A stretch of DNA of 64,000 nt from Spirochaetae bacterium HGW-Spirochaetae-3. GTDB taxonomy: Bacteria; Spirochaetota; Spirochaetia; Treponematales; UBA12059. The notes beneath the pieces were generated by a model that worked only from the letters and a program-made list of their open reading frames with translations, searched no databases and was not told the origin of the DNA. The position numbers and the translations under genes were made by a program. The DNA lies in assembly GCA_002839315.1 (NCBI GenBank), contig PGXV01000003.1:145219-209218 (forward strand), read 5' to 3'. Every line of letters starts with the position of its first letter. Position 1 is the stretch's first letter. Positions 27,202-36,220 of the stretch are shown here, in pieces.

Positions 27202-28379
27202 GCAAAAGCCGATACGCCGCCGCGCTGGCTGCGATAACGTTCTCGGCCGCCATCGGCGCATTCGGCCAGGAAGAGGCCGCGCAGGGAGTCCTGGACGAGC
27301 TGTTCGACCAACCCGTATCGGACACCGTGGTCTCGGATACCGGAATAGACCATACGGATATATACGGACCGGACGAGCGGCTCGTGTTCGGCGGCTATTT
27401 CCGCGCCTTGGGCGGCGCGATAGCCGGTTACAGGGATTGGCCCTCGCTCGACGACCTTAGCGATAATTTCGACCTCGGCGCGGGCGTCGTAGCCGAGACC
27501 GTGGTGTCGATAGACGCAAGGCCCAGTTCCATAGCTTCCATTCATGGTTCGTTCGGTACGAAGTTCGACCCGGCCAGCGAGTTCAATTGGGGGAAATTTA
27601 ATATTCTCGAGTTGTACGGCGACTATATCCTGGCCGACGCGATGTTCTTCCGCGTCGGGCAGTTCGAGTCGGTATGGGGCCAGGGCCGTATTTTCAACCC
27701 CGGCAACCTCATGGACGACAGCGACGACTCTTTTACCATCAGGGCTGCCTTCCCCGCCTTCTTGAAGGGCGTAACGACCTACGCGTTCGGATCCGGCGAC
27801 GTACAGTCGACGGAAGACCTGAGCTACGCCGCCAAGATGGACCTTCTCGTCCTCGATACGTACCTGAGCGGCGGCCTTCTTTATAGGTATGCCGACGGCT
27901 ATGCGGGCCTCTGGTCCATCAAGAAAGTGATACTCGGCGCCGATCTATTCTCGGACGTCGTCGTGCGCTACTCCGCCGCTGACGAATTGTCCTGCGAGGG
28001 GATAGCCGGGTTCTTCAAGGAATGGGACAGGCTCAGGCTCTACGGAGAGTACTACGTGGCGGCTACCGAGTCTGGCCTGAGCGATCAGAAGCTAGGTTTG
28101 GCGCTCGGCGTTAAAGATATCTTCAAAACCAAGATAGACTTCGCGATGAAATGGGAGCAATCCCTCGACGACGGGTCCGGCATATGGATAGGCGGGATAA
28201 CTTGGAGCCCGCTCAAGTATATCACCGCCAATATAGGCTTGCCCGTCGTCTACGGAGACGTGGGGACCTACTACGTGGATACGGGCTACGTCGATACGGA
28301 AGACGAGGATCTCGAGGTCGGGCTCGATGGGTATCGAGTCGGGCTGATCGTAACGCTCTTGATGAAGATATCCTTCTAG
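27198..28379 (+). CDS. Putative outer-membrane beta-barrel protein
   Basis: 393 residues, signal peptide (AAITFSAAIGAFGQ), then many alternating hydrophobic/polar strands with Gly, Tyr and Asp turns (for example RVGQFESVWGQGRIFNPGN), consistent with a beta barrel. The C-terminus ends in LLMKISF, a terminal aromatic as in BAM substrates. It is coupled to the LolA-like gene, so it may be the outer-membrane partner of that system. I do not recognise a named family. Confidence 0.65.
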   Translation: MSKSRYAAALAAITFSAAIGAFGQEEAAQGVLDELFDQPVSDTVVSDTGIDHTDIYGPDERLVFGGYFRALGGAIAGYRDWPSLDDLSDNFDLGAGVVAETVVSIDARPSSIASIHGSFGTKFDPASEFNWGKFNILELYGDYILADAMFFRVGQFESVWGQGRIFNPGNLMDDSDDSFTIRAAFPAFLKGVTTYAFGSGDVQSTEDLSYAAKMDLLVLDTYLSGGLLYRYADGYAGLWSIKKVILGADLFSDVVVRYSAADELSCEGIAGFFKEWDRLRLYGEYYVAATESGLSDQKLGLALGVKDIFKTKIDFAMKWEQSLDDGSGIWIGGITWSPLKYITANIGLPVVYGDVGTYYVDTGYVDTEDEDLEVGLDGYRVGLIVTLLMKISF

Positions 28380-28591
28380 ACAAGGGTTTAGGGACGGTAG
28401 ATGGCTGAGACGTACTTCCTTTATTAGCTTGACGACGTGCCGGTAGGCGACATCGACGCTCTGGCCCTGTCCGTTCTAGTCTTCGAGTTGAAAAGCGGCT
28501 CGGAAGCCACCACGGGCTAGTTTTCTCGTTGCTATTGAAGGTGCCGTCCTAGACTTCAAGATGATATTATCGACGATGGGGGAACTATCGA

Positions 28592-29965
28592 ATGGAAACT
28601 TGCGGGAAACGATTTGGCATTACATGTCTGGCATTGGCCGTAGCTTCCTTCTGCCTGGTTCTGGATGTAACCGCACAAGACTCACCGAACGCCGATGCGC
28701 AGATATCAATCGAGTCGGAACTCTTTTTAGCGTATACATATGCCGATCTGATACCACCTCTGGGCGGCATCGACTCCATGCGTTTATCACGACCCCTCAG
28801 CGATTTTACCGCTACGCTCGAGTCTTCTTCCGGAGTCGGCGTGACTATCACGACGCGGTTGGTGTCTGAATACAGAGCTCCTGGAGAGTTTAACGTACCG
28901 GTCGGCCAATCCGGTAATCCCGTGGCTATCGAGAACAACCTGTTAACGGCGGGTATACTCTATGCGCCGGCCTTGGGAGGGCTGTTGCGAATCGGCAGAC
29001 AGAAGGTCGACCTGGGTCCGTCACGGCTAAGCGGGCTACAGATCGATACCCACGTTCCCTATCTGGACGCCTTGTACTACTCGTTACCCCTAGGCAAGCT
29101 GGAGATTACGCAGGTCATCGCGACCCTAGAGAATAGGCCCGGTGCTGCCGACGTAGGCGGGCTCCTCGATCCCGCAATAGAGGATTATGGTTTTAGTATC
29201 TCGCAGATCCTGCTATCATCGCGGCGTTTCGCGTTTAAGCTAGATAATGTCGAGCTGGGTCTTGGCGTCCAGTCTTTGTTCTCCCGCCCGAACAACGCAT
29301 TCCAGTTCGGTGATATCCTGCCGATATTCAGCGTCCACAATGGATCGGTCGGTTCCAATAATATATCCTTTATTTTTGATGCTGAGTTCAACGCGACGCA
29401 AGACCACCGTCAGTATCTCGTGCTAGGTTTCGATGATTTTAACGCTAACCTTTTCGGGGTTAACGACAGCGGTATTCCGACGATCTGGGCGTTCCAGGGC
29501 GGCTTGTCCGGAACTTTCCATTTCGGGTCGGTAAGTCTAGACTACGATACCGAGGTGCTCGCGACGCATTATCTGTGGGGTTCGTTTGACGACGACCTGG
29601 CCTTAAGCCGGGCTATCTACCGACTCAGGGCCGATGGTAAACCTCTGGTCCTTCCGTTGAGTTCGCCGTTCGGACCCGGGAGGCTGTCGTTCGAGACCGT
29701 CGCGACAGTGCGTATTCCCGAATGGCTTGACGTAGAATGCTCCGGGCTACTGCTGTACGGCGACCCTTCAATCAACCTGACCGACGTCTCATACGTCGCG
29801 CGGGATGTATCTTACGAATTTATGCTATTCCGGGTCGGTGTGACCCTGACGCGCGACATCGGTTCGGGCGTCAGCCTGTCTGCGGGAGGAGGAGGCGACC
29901 TCCTCCCCGACGGTTTCTCGCCACGCTTACAACTATCCGGAGCCTGGCGGTTCAATGGCAAGTAA
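28592..29965 (+). CDS. Putative outer-membrane beta-barrel protein
   Basis: 457 residues, signal peptide ending at VTAQ, followed by a beta-rich sequence with repeated aromatic-glycine strands and a C-terminal strand LQLSGAWRFNGK. GGGG upstream of the ATG may serve for ribosome binding. No catalytic motif and no family recognised. It converges on the next gene with only 17 bases between stops. The preceding 28380-28591 stretch holds no gene I can support. Confidence 0.6.
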   Translation: METCGKRFGITCLALAVASFCLVLDVTAQDSPNADAQISIESELFLAYTYADLIPPLGGIDSMRLSRPLSDFTATLESSSGVGVTITTRLVSEYRAPGEFNVPVGQSGNPVAIENNLLTAGILYAPALGGLLRIGRQKVDLGPSRLSGLQIDTHVPYLDALYYSLPLGKLEITQVIATLENRPGAADVGGLLDPAIEDYGFSISQILLSSRRFAFKLDNVELGLGVQSLFSRPNNAFQFGDILPIFSVHNGSVGSNNISFIFDAEFNATQDHRQYLVLGFDDFNANLFGVNDSGIPTIWAFQGGLSGTFHFGSVSLDYDTEVLATHYLWGSFDDDLALSRAIYRLRADGKPLVLPLSSPFGPGRLSFETVATVRIPEWLDVECSGLLLYGDPSINLTDVSYVARDVSYEFMLFRVGVTLTRDIGSGVSLSAGGGGDLLPDGFSPRLQLSGAWRFNGK

Positions 29966-29982
29966 CACCGTATGGAATCCGG

Positions 29983-31467
29983 CTACTTCCTCAGGGTCTT
30001 CATGACGGGAATGTCGTAGCGGACGCCGAGCCCTAAGGACAGTGTGTAGTCGGTCTCGTCTCCGGGCCGCCAGATCCAAGCAGTGTCATTGACTGAATCT
30101 GTTGTAAGGCCTTCGGGCGATGCCGGATCCTGGAGTTCCAGGGCATTGAAGGCAATACCGGCACGGAGGTTGACGAAAGCCAGCCAGCCGCCAAAGCGGC
30201 GCGACGCCTGGGCTTCAAGCATCAGCTTCTTCTCAAGTTTCGAGTAGTCGAAGAGCTTGGTGCCAGGTTCGGGGTAGTGCGTATATTCATGCCATGCGTT
30301 GGCGGGGGACTTGGGCCCTGAGAGTACGAACTCCAGGTTAGACACAATGTCGATGCCCGACCACGAGCCCTCATAGTCGAGCCTGAAGGCGATATTGTTC
30401 TCGCCGTTGTAGTAGCCGATCATCGTGTCTTCGATCGATATCGGCATGAGCGTCCCGTCCGCCAGCTTGAATCGTGTGTCTGGGTAGTAGGTATACGAGT
30501 ACTCGTAATCGCTGTCGGAAGCGTCCCTGGTCCTGCTGAAGACGTACTTCGTCGCAAGCGCATGATGGAATCCGAAGATGCCGTAGTCCGTCTCTAGTTT
30601 CCCCCCAAATGAATAAGCCGCCTTCCACGGATTATCGGGCGAATCGAATAGTCCGAAGATGCTGACGTCATCAATGAAAACCTGGGCGTCCAAGTAGAGT
30701 TCGTCCGTCGGCTTCCAGTCCCAGAAAGCGCCCATCACGTCGTTCTCGTTCGCGCCGGTCGACCATGGCCTGCCGGCAGTTCCCTTGACATACTGGATCA
30801 GGTAATTCGGCATGGGGCTGACGAAGTATTCCAGGTCGAAGGACTTACCGGCATAGACCGCAGCGTCCTGGAAGCCGAAACGCATATTCCCTAGCTTGAT
30901 GCCGTACGTCTTGATGTTGGCGCCTCGATCGGGGAAGCCAGAAGGAAACGCATCAGTACTTACCGCAGAATCGCTGTTCAGTTCTAACCACCGCGTCTCG
31001 TAGAACGCAAAATCGTTCTCGTAGCGGAAATTCGCCAGTATGGCCGGGTTGCGCTTCGATGAGATGAACAAGGTATATGGCGAGTCGATAACGTCATGGT
31101 GCTCCAGCCTACCTAGCTGTAGCTCCATGCCCGTGGCCTTGAAGACTAGGCCTCCTTGGTCCATGATGAAATAGCTGTTGAAAAGCGTCCCCCCGGGTAG
31201 ATGGGCTAGGTCGGGCGAATACTCGTCGTCTTGATGGAGGGATGTGGCCGCGACGAAGCCGAAATGTTCCGAGGTAAAGCTGAAATCGATGAATTCCCAC
31301 GAGGTGACCTCGCCAGACAGAACCAGCTCGAAACCGCCCGCTACTCCGAATTCGTCGGTCTTAGTCGCGATCGTGAAGTCCGGGGTAAACGAGTACTCCT
31401 GGGCGTAGGCGGTAACGCAAATACAGAGAAAAAGCATCGTCATCCGTAGTCTTCTAGTATGTAACAT
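29983..31467 (-). CDS. Putative outer-membrane beta-barrel protein
   Basis: 494 residues on the minus strand. Signal peptide about residues 9-22 (LFLCICVTAYAQ), then a beta-rich body (FELVLSGEVTSWEFIDFSFT, and a late LSLGLGVRYDIPVMK). AAGGGA nine bases before the ATG at 31467 supports that start; a second ATG eight codons later is possible. Unrelated by eye to the two neighbouring barrel candidates except in character. Divergent from the gene at 31586. Confidence 0.6.
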   Translation of the reverse strand: MLHTRRLRMTMLFLCICVTAYAQEYSFTPDFTIATKTDEFGVAGGFELVLSGEVTSWEFIDFSFTSEHFGFVAATSLHQDDEYSPDLAHLPGGTLFNSYFIMDQGGLVFKATGMELQLGRLEHHDVIDSPYTLFISSKRNPAILANFRYENDFAFYETRWLELNSDSAVSTDAFPSGFPDRGANIKTYGIKLGNMRFGFQDAAVYAGKSFDLEYFVSPMPNYLIQYVKGTAGRPWSTGANENDVMGAFWDWKPTDELYLDAQVFIDDVSIFGLFDSPDNPWKAAYSFGGKLETDYGIFGFHHALATKYVFSRTRDASDSDYEYSYTYYPDTRFKLADGTLMPISIEDTMIGYYNGENNIAFRLDYEGSWSGIDIVSNLEFVLSGPKSPANAWHEYTHYPEPGTKLFDYSKLEKKLMLEAQASRRFGGWLAFVNLRAGIAFNALELQDPASPEGLTTDSVNDTAWIWRPGDETDYTLSLGLGVRYDIPVMKTLRK

Positions 31468-31526
31468 CGTTTATTCCCTTTCGCTTGACGGTATTATTCT
31501 CGATAGCCGCGATCTAGGCAAGGAGC

Positions 31527-31546
31527 GGGTACGTGGACGCGTACCC
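31527..31546. promoter_or_regulatory. Inverted repeat in the 31468-31585 divergent region
   Basis: GGGTACG (31527-31533), six-base loop, CGTACCC (31540-31546). No T-tract follows, so it is more like an operator or leader hairpin than a terminator. Confidence 0.35.
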
Positions 31547-31585
31547 CCTTCCGGTAGTATCTTCTCCGCCTTATTGAGGGACCCC

Positions 31586-32737
31586 ATGCAAGCTGACGCT
31601 TCACGAGAACGAGTGCTCTTCCTCTACCTGCCGACCGGCGGGGGCCACCTGGCGCCAGCGCGCGCGCTGGCCGGCCGGATCGCGGCGGAATACGGGGCCG
31701 ATACGCGTATCGAGTGCCCCGTCAAGTCACGGGTCGGGCTGTTCTGCTACGAGGACGGGTACCGCATAGCCTCTCAGAAGCTGCCGGCGCTATGGCGGTT
31801 CATGTACGCGAATAACGTGACGCCGGCCGCGATGCGGCTGTCGCAGTTCATTACCGCCGTATTCTCCCTGCGCGCGATGACGCGCCTCCTGGACGAGTAC
31901 CGGCCGACGAGGGTCGTGTGCGTGCACCATATGCTCGCGTGGTCGCTACGGCAGGCGCTCAGGGGTAGGCGCAGGATACCCACCATCATGGTCGTCACGG
32001 ATCCCTACGACCCGCACCCGATTTGGGCCTTCAATCATCGATGGCCGCTCGCGTGCTATACCGAGGAGGCGGCGAAGGTGCTCGTCGGCTACGGCGCCGA
32101 CCCTCGCCGCGTGTACTCCCACTCGCTTATCGTCAACGAGCGGTTCGAGCGTCCCGTGTCGCCTTCCGAGATAGCCGATTACAGGCGGTCGCTCGGCCTG
32201 CGCGAAGGCAAGCCGATGGTGCTCATAGCGGGAGGCGCCGACGGCATGAAGCGGGCCAGCCAGATGACGCGCGAACTGCTGTCGTCGAGACTGGCTTTCG
32301 ACCTGGTCGTCGTGTGCGGGCGCGACGCGATGCTGAAGCTCGAGGTGGAGACCGTCGCGCTGGCGCACAGGATCAAGGCGATCGACAAGAAGAAGGTCGT
32401 CGTGCTCGGATTTACCGACTCGATGCCGATGCTGATGCGGTCCGCCGACGCGATCGCGAGCAAGGCAGGCGCCAGCGTCGTGGCGGAGGTGCTCTGCGTA
32501 GGGAAGCCGAACATCATCGCTTACCGCATCCCCGGGCAGGAGGAAGGCAACGTCGATTTCGTCGTGAAGCACGGCGTCGGCCTGTACTGCCGGACGCCGC
32601 GCATGCTTAAGCGGGGGGTCGAAAGCATCCTGGGCGACGCCGGGCGACGCGAGTCTATAGAGCGGAATATTCGTGAAATGGGCTTCCGGAATGGCCTGTA
32701 CGGCATCGCCGAGACGATTATGACCGTCGCGCCCTGA
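31586..32737 (+). CDS. MGDG-synthase-like glycosyltransferase (GT28 family)
   Basis: 383 residues from the ATG at 31586, preceded by GAGGG; the in-frame TTG at 31574 is less likely. Motifs: FLYLPTGGGHLAPARALAG at the N-terminus (the GGGH loop of MGDG synthase/MurG-type enzymes), MVVTDPYDPHP, SHSLIVNERF, LIAGGADGMKRA and the C-terminal SKAGASVVAEVLCVGKP, equivalent to the donor-binding SKpGg...Ea block. Such enzymes galactosylate or glucosylate diacylglycerol, and glycolipids are prominent in spirochaete membranes. It acts at the inner face of the cytoplasmic membrane. Confidence 0.85.
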   Translation: MQADASRERVLFLYLPTGGGHLAPARALAGRIAAEYGADTRIECPVKSRVGLFCYEDGYRIASQKLPALWRFMYANNVTPAAMRLSQFITAVFSLRAMTRLLDEYRPTRVVCVHHMLAWSLRQALRGRRRIPTIMVVTDPYDPHPIWAFNHRWPLACYTEEAAKVLVGYGADPRRVYSHSLIVNERFERPVSPSEIADYRRSLGLREGKPMVLIAGGADGMKRASQMTRELLSSRLAFDLVVVCGRDAMLKLEVETVALAHRIKAIDKKKVVVLGFTDSMPMLMRSADAIASKAGASVVAEVLCVGKPNIIAYRIPGQEEGNVDFVVKHGVGLYCRTPRMLKRGVESILGDAGRRESIERNIREMGFRNGLYGIAETIMTVAP

Positions 32738-32747
32738 GCAAAATACT

Positions 32748-32776
32748 TTGACATTATTTAATCTTTCATATAGAAT
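32748..32776 (+). promoter_or_regulatory. Strong promoter with long leader for the RRM gene
   Basis: TTGACA (32748-32753), exactly 17 bases, TAGAAT (32771-32776). The nearest gene start is 32973, giving a leader of about 190 bases. The long leader suggests post-transcriptional control such as cold induction or autoregulation. The 32738-32972 stretch contains no supported ORF. Confidence 0.7.
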
Positions 32777-32972
32777 ACGTACCGTTGGAAACGAATCGTG
32801 TTTTAGAGGACCGTGAATCTGTCAGATTTTAGCCGAATTAATAATGCGCATACATCCGCACTCCTTACGGCGAATCTCGCATCCCTGCGTAGCCCAATTT
32901 CTGGCCTCCTTTCCCGTATCCGTTCCACGACTATCTCAATCCCCGGCACAGATCCGGGAAAAGGACCTTTTC

Positions 32973-33251
32973 ATGGCTAAGAAACTCTACGTCGGCAACC
33001 TCAGCTACGGTACCTCCGAGGACGGTCTCCGCACCGCCTTCGGCCAGTACGGCGAAGTCCAGTCCGTCAACATCGTCATCGACCGCGATTCCGGCCGCTC
33101 CAAGGGCTTCGGATTCGTCGAGATGACCGGGGACGACGCCGCCATGGCGGCGATCAGCGGCATGAACGGCCGCGAACTCGACGGCCGCTCGCTCCGCGTC
33201 AACGAGGCCAACGAGCGCCCCCCGCGCCGCGACTACGGCAATCGCTGGTAG
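32973..33251 (+). CDS. RRM-domain RNA-binding protein
   Basis: 92 residues with one RNA-recognition motif: RNP2 KLYVGNLSY at residues 3-11 and RNP1 KGFGFVEM at about 43-50, followed by a short basic tail (NERPPRRDYGNRW). I take the ATG at 32973, behind AAGGA, because the RRM begins there; the frame open to 32844 lies in the leader. Small single-RRM proteins of this kind are cold-inducible RNA chaperones in cyanobacteria and occur in several other phyla. Monocistronic: strong promoter before it and a terminator after it. Confidence 0.92.
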   Translation: MAKKLYVGNLSYGTSEDGLRTAFGQYGEVQSVNIVIDRDSGRSKGFGFVEMTGDDAAMAAISGMNGRELDGRSLRVNEANERPPRRDYGNRW

Positions 33252-33296
33252 TTCCGGTCGGGACTAGCGACTAGCCCCTTTATCCAGAAATCATGG

Positions 33297-33331
33297 CCCG
33301 CCGCGGATTAATTCCCGCGGCGGGTTTTTTT
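33297..33331 (+). terminator. Rho-independent terminator after the RRM gene
   Basis: Perfect 10-bp GC-rich stem (33297-33306 with 33315-33324), 8-base AT loop, then seven T. Textbook intrinsic terminator. Confidence 0.95.
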
Positions 33332-33348
33332 ATGCCTAGCTGGCTTCC

Positions 33349-33378
33349 TTGACAATATTTGACCGCGCCGCCCATACT
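33349..33378 (+). promoter_or_regulatory. Promoter of the TPR gene, leaderless type
   Basis: TTGACA (33349-33354), 18-base spacer, CATACT (33373-33378), then six pyrimidine-rich bases and the ATG at 33385. No Shine-Dalgarno site fits between. Confidence 0.6.
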
Positions 33379-33384
33379 TCTTTC

Positions 33385-34776
33385 ATGGATTTGTTGCCTG
33401 TCGTCATCGTCATCATCTTTCTTGCTCTCGTGATACTCATCGGGAACGCCGTGCTGTCCAGGGGCAAGGGCCCCGCCGGCAAGGGCGGGAAGAAGGGCAA
33501 GAGGATAAAGGCAAAGGATCACGCCCAGATCCTCAGGGAGGCCAATAGGCGCCTGGCGCAGAATCCCAAGGATCCCGAGGCGCTGGCCGCTCTCGGCGAC
33601 GTGTATTACGCCGAGCAATCCTGGGACAAGTCCTTCAAGGCGTACGAGACGCTCCTGGAGGCGGCGGCCGGCAATCCCGACCTCGACGAATTCGAGGGCA
33701 ACAAGCGCTACGGGCTGTCCGCGCTGAAGCTCGGGCGCCTGGACGAGGCGTACAAGGGCCTGGTGATAGCCCATGCCGTCAAGGCGGAAGACTTCGAGAC
33801 GAACTACAACCTTGGCTATCTCGAGTTCCAGAAGCGGCAGTACGAGAAGGCCATCTTCCACCTGCGCCTCGCCAACAAGCAGAACGTCGAGCACGCGATG
33901 ACGCTGCGCTACCTGGGGCATTCCCTGTTCAAGGTGAAGAACTACAAGGAGGCGCTCTCGTGCCTCAAGCGGGCCGTCGACCTGCAGCCGGACGACAAGG
34001 AAAGCCTGTTCGCGATGGGCGAGTGCTTTCACGAGATAGGGCAGGAGGAGCAGGCCATACGGCTCTTCACGCACCTGCGGACGGATCCGGCGCTCGGCCC
34101 GTCGGCGGCGCTGTTCGCCGGGACCATCCACCTGAACCAGCGGCAGTTCCAGAAGGCCGTGATGGACTTCGAGCTGGGGCTCAGGCATCCAGATATCAAG
34201 GTAGAGGTACTGGTGGAGATAAAGTACCGGCTCGCGGCGGCGTACCTCAAGGAGCAGGAGATAGCCAAGGCCGTCGGGCTGCTCAACGAGATCCAGCAGA
34301 TATTCCCTAATTACAAGGATACGCCGGCGCAGCTCGCCAAGTACAAGGAGCTTAACTCCAACCGCAACCTGCAGGTCTACCTGCTGTCGGCGACGAGCGA
34401 CTTCATCACCCTGTGCCGCAAGATAACGCTGTCGTTCTTCCCCAAGGCCAAGGTAAAGATCACCGATATATCGGTCCAGAAGAACGACTGGGCCGATATA
34501 CTGGCCGAGGTGGAGACGAGCCGTTGGTCCGACGTCGTGCTGTTCAGGATGATTCGATCCACCGGTACGATCGGGGAGCTGGTGCTACGCGACTTCCACG
34601 CGAGGATAAAGGACCTGAAGGCCGGCAAGGGCTATTGCATCACGGGCGGCGTCTTCTCCGACGAGGCAAAGAAATTCGTCGAGGCCAGGCTCATCGACCT
34701 GATGGAGAAGGACAAGCTGATGGGACTGCTCAACAACATCGATACCCGACAGAAGGGCCTGCTGATCGACGAGTGA
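33385..34776 (+). CDS. Membrane-anchored TPR protein with Mrr-like C-terminal domain
   Basis: 463 residues from the ATG at 33385. One N-terminal helix (LLPVVIVIIFLALVILIGNA), a Gly/Lys-rich linker, then about seven to eight TPR units (~50-320; e.g. YNLGYLEFQKRQYEKAIFHL, AMGECFHEIGQEEQAIRLF). The last ~110 residues (GYCITGGVFSDEAKKFVEAR, IDLMEKDKL) resemble the second half of the Mrr/restriction-endonuclease fold but lack an evident PD-(D/E)xK triad, so it is probably structural or binding. The in-frame TTG at 33349 is the -35 box, not a start. Likely a periplasm- or cytoplasm-facing scaffold; function unknown. Confidence 0.75.
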   Translation: MDLLPVVIVIIFLALVILIGNAVLSRGKGPAGKGGKKGKRIKAKDHAQILREANRRLAQNPKDPEALAALGDVYYAEQSWDKSFKAYETLLEAAAGNPDLDEFEGNKRYGLSALKLGRLDEAYKGLVIAHAVKAEDFETNYNLGYLEFQKRQYEKAIFHLRLANKQNVEHAMTLRYLGHSLFKVKNYKEALSCLKRAVDLQPDDKESLFAMGECFHEIGQEEQAIRLFTHLRTDPALGPSAALFAGTIHLNQRQFQKAVMDFELGLRHPDIKVEVLVEIKYRLAAAYLKEQEIAKAVGLLNEIQQIFPNYKDTPAQLAKYKELNSNRNLQVYLLSATSDFITLCRKITLSFFPKAKVKITDISVQKNDWADILAEVETSRWSDVVLFRMIRSTGTIGELVLRDFHARIKDLKAGKGYCITGGVFSDEAKKFVEARLIDLMEKDKLMGLLNNIDTRQKGLLIDE

Positions 34777-34787
34777 CGCGGTCTTTG

Positions 34788-34816
34788 TTGACGGCGGGGC
34801 CGTCACGCGTTAGCAT
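34788..34816 (+). promoter_or_regulatory. Promoter of aminopeptidase P, leaderless type
   Basis: TTGACG (34788-34793), 17 bases, TAGCAT (34811-34816), six bases (GTCCCC), ATG at 34823; no ribosome-binding site. Confidence 0.62.
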
Positions 34817-34822
34817 GTCCCC

Positions 34823-36220
34823 ATGTTCGAACAATCCGTTTATGCGGGGCGCAGGCGCGCCCTCGTAGCATCGTTAACGCGGCTCGGGGTCGGCGACGGG
34901 CTCGTCGCGTTCGTCGGTAACGGCGAGAGTCCCAGGAATTACGCCGATAACGCGTACCGCTTCAGGCAGGATTCCTCCTTCCTCTACTATTTCGGGATCG
35001 CCGAGCCGGGGCTCGCCGCGACGCTGGACGTCGGTTCCGGCGTCGCCAGGCTCTATATCGACGAGGCGACCATCGACGACCTGGTATGGTCCGGCCCGAG
35101 GCCGGACGCCGAGGCGTATCGCGCCTTATGCGGCGCCGATTCCGCCGTACCGCGCGCCCGGTTCGCCGCCGACGCCGCGGCGGCGGGGGACGGCCTCCTC
35201 TTTACGCCTCCGTACCGCGCCGACGCGTCGATAGAGCTCGGCGCCGTCCGCCGCGTCGCTCCGGGGGCGGTCGCCGCGGCGGCGTCGATACCGCTGATAC
35301 GGGCCATCGTCGCTCAGCGCGAGATAAAGGAAGCGCGCGAGATAGTCGAGATCGAGACGGCGGTCGATACCTCCATACGCATGCACCGCGCGGTGATAGC
35401 GGCGGCCAGGCCCGGCGCCACGGAGTCGGAGATGATGGCCGAGGCGTACCGGGTGGCGTACGCGGGCGGGTGCCCGGCCTTTCCGGCCATCGCGACGACG
35501 AAGGGCGCCGTGCTCCACAACCACGGATACCCGGGACGCTTGGCCGACGGAGGCTTGTTCCTGCTCGACGCGGGAGCCGAGTCGGCCGAGGGCTACGCTG
35601 GCGACCTGACGAGCACGTTCCCTATAAGCGGGCGGTACGACGCTCGACAACGGGCAGTCTACGAGATCGTCCTGCGGGCCGGCGAGGCCGGCTCGTCGAT
35701 GATGAGGCCGGGAACGTCGTTCCGCGAATGCCATTTCGCGGCCGCCCGTGCCATAGCATCCGGGCTCAAGGACCTTGGAATCATGAAGGGCGACGTCGCC
35801 GAGGCCGTCGCGGCGGGGGCTCACGCGTGTTTCTTCCCTCACGGCCTCGGGCACCAGATGGGCCTTGACGTGCACGACATGGAGAACCTCGGCGAGGTAT
35901 GGGTAGGGTACGACGGCGAACCGAAGAGCGCGGAGTTCGGGCTGAAGAGCCTGCGCATGGCCAAGCCCCTGAAGTGCGGCATGGTCATGACGGTAGAGCC
36001 GGGCGTGTACTTCATCGAGGGCCTGATAGCGGCGTGGAAGGCCGAGGGTAAGCATTCGGCTTTCATAGACTACGCGGAGGCTGAGCGCTGGATATCCGTC
36101 GGCGGGGTGAGGAACGAGGAGGACTGGCTCGTGACCGACGAGGGCGCGAGGCGTCTGGGCGGACCCTTCGAAAAGTCCGCGGCCGCGATGGAATCCTATA
36201 AGGCCCGGGCGCGGCCCTAG
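34823..36220 (+). CDS. pepP: Xaa-Pro aminopeptidase (M24B)
   Basis: 465 residues. N-terminal AMP_N domain (NYADNAYRFRQDSSFLYYFG), C-terminal pita-bread catalytic domain. Metal ligands are visible: LLDAGAE and GDLTSTFPISG (two Asp), FFPHGLGHQMGLDVHD (His), MVMTVEPGVYF (Glu) and GGVRNEEDWLVT (Glu). It removes N-terminal residues that precede proline, in the cytoplasm, helping peptide use. Length is normal for the family. Its TAG shares a CTAG palindrome with the stop of the converging hydrogenase gene. Confidence 0.93.
   Translation: MFEQSVYAGRRRALVASLTRLGVGDGLVAFVGNGESPRNYADNAYRFRQDSSFLYYFGIAEPGLAATLDVGSGVARLYIDEATIDDLVWSGPRPDAEAYRALCGADSAVPRARFAADAAAAGDGLLFTPPYRADASIELGAVRRVAPGAVAAAASIPLIRAIVAQREIKEAREIVEIETAVDTSIRMHRAVIAAARPGATESEMMAEAYRVAYAGGCPAFPAIATTKGAVLHNHGYPGRLADGGLFLLDAGAESAEGYAGDLTSTFPISGRYDARQRAVYEIVLRAGEAGSSMMRPGTSFRECHFAAARAIASGLKDLGIMKGDVAEAVAAGAHACFFPHGLGHQMGLDVHDMENLGEVWVGYDGEPKSAEFGLKSLRMAKPLKCGMVMTVEPGVYFIEGLIAAWKAEGKHSAFIDYAEAERWISVGGVRNEEDWLVTDEGARRLGGPFEKSAAAMESYKARARP

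Noticed and set aside
28401..28520. Possible small ORF of about 39 codons interrupted by an in-frame TAG
   Set aside because: No ribosome-binding site, no recognised family and an internal stop; chance reading is as likely.
32844..32972. N-terminal extension of the RRM protein
   Set aside because: Lies in the leader, has no domain, and the ATG at 32973 has AAGGA upstream.
33349..33384. TTG start for the TPR protein
   Set aside because: The TTG is part of the TTGACA -35 box; the membrane helix begins at the ATG 33385.
35126..36055. 309-codon minus-strand frame over aminopeptidase P
   Set aside because: Antisense shadow; pepP carries all metal ligands.
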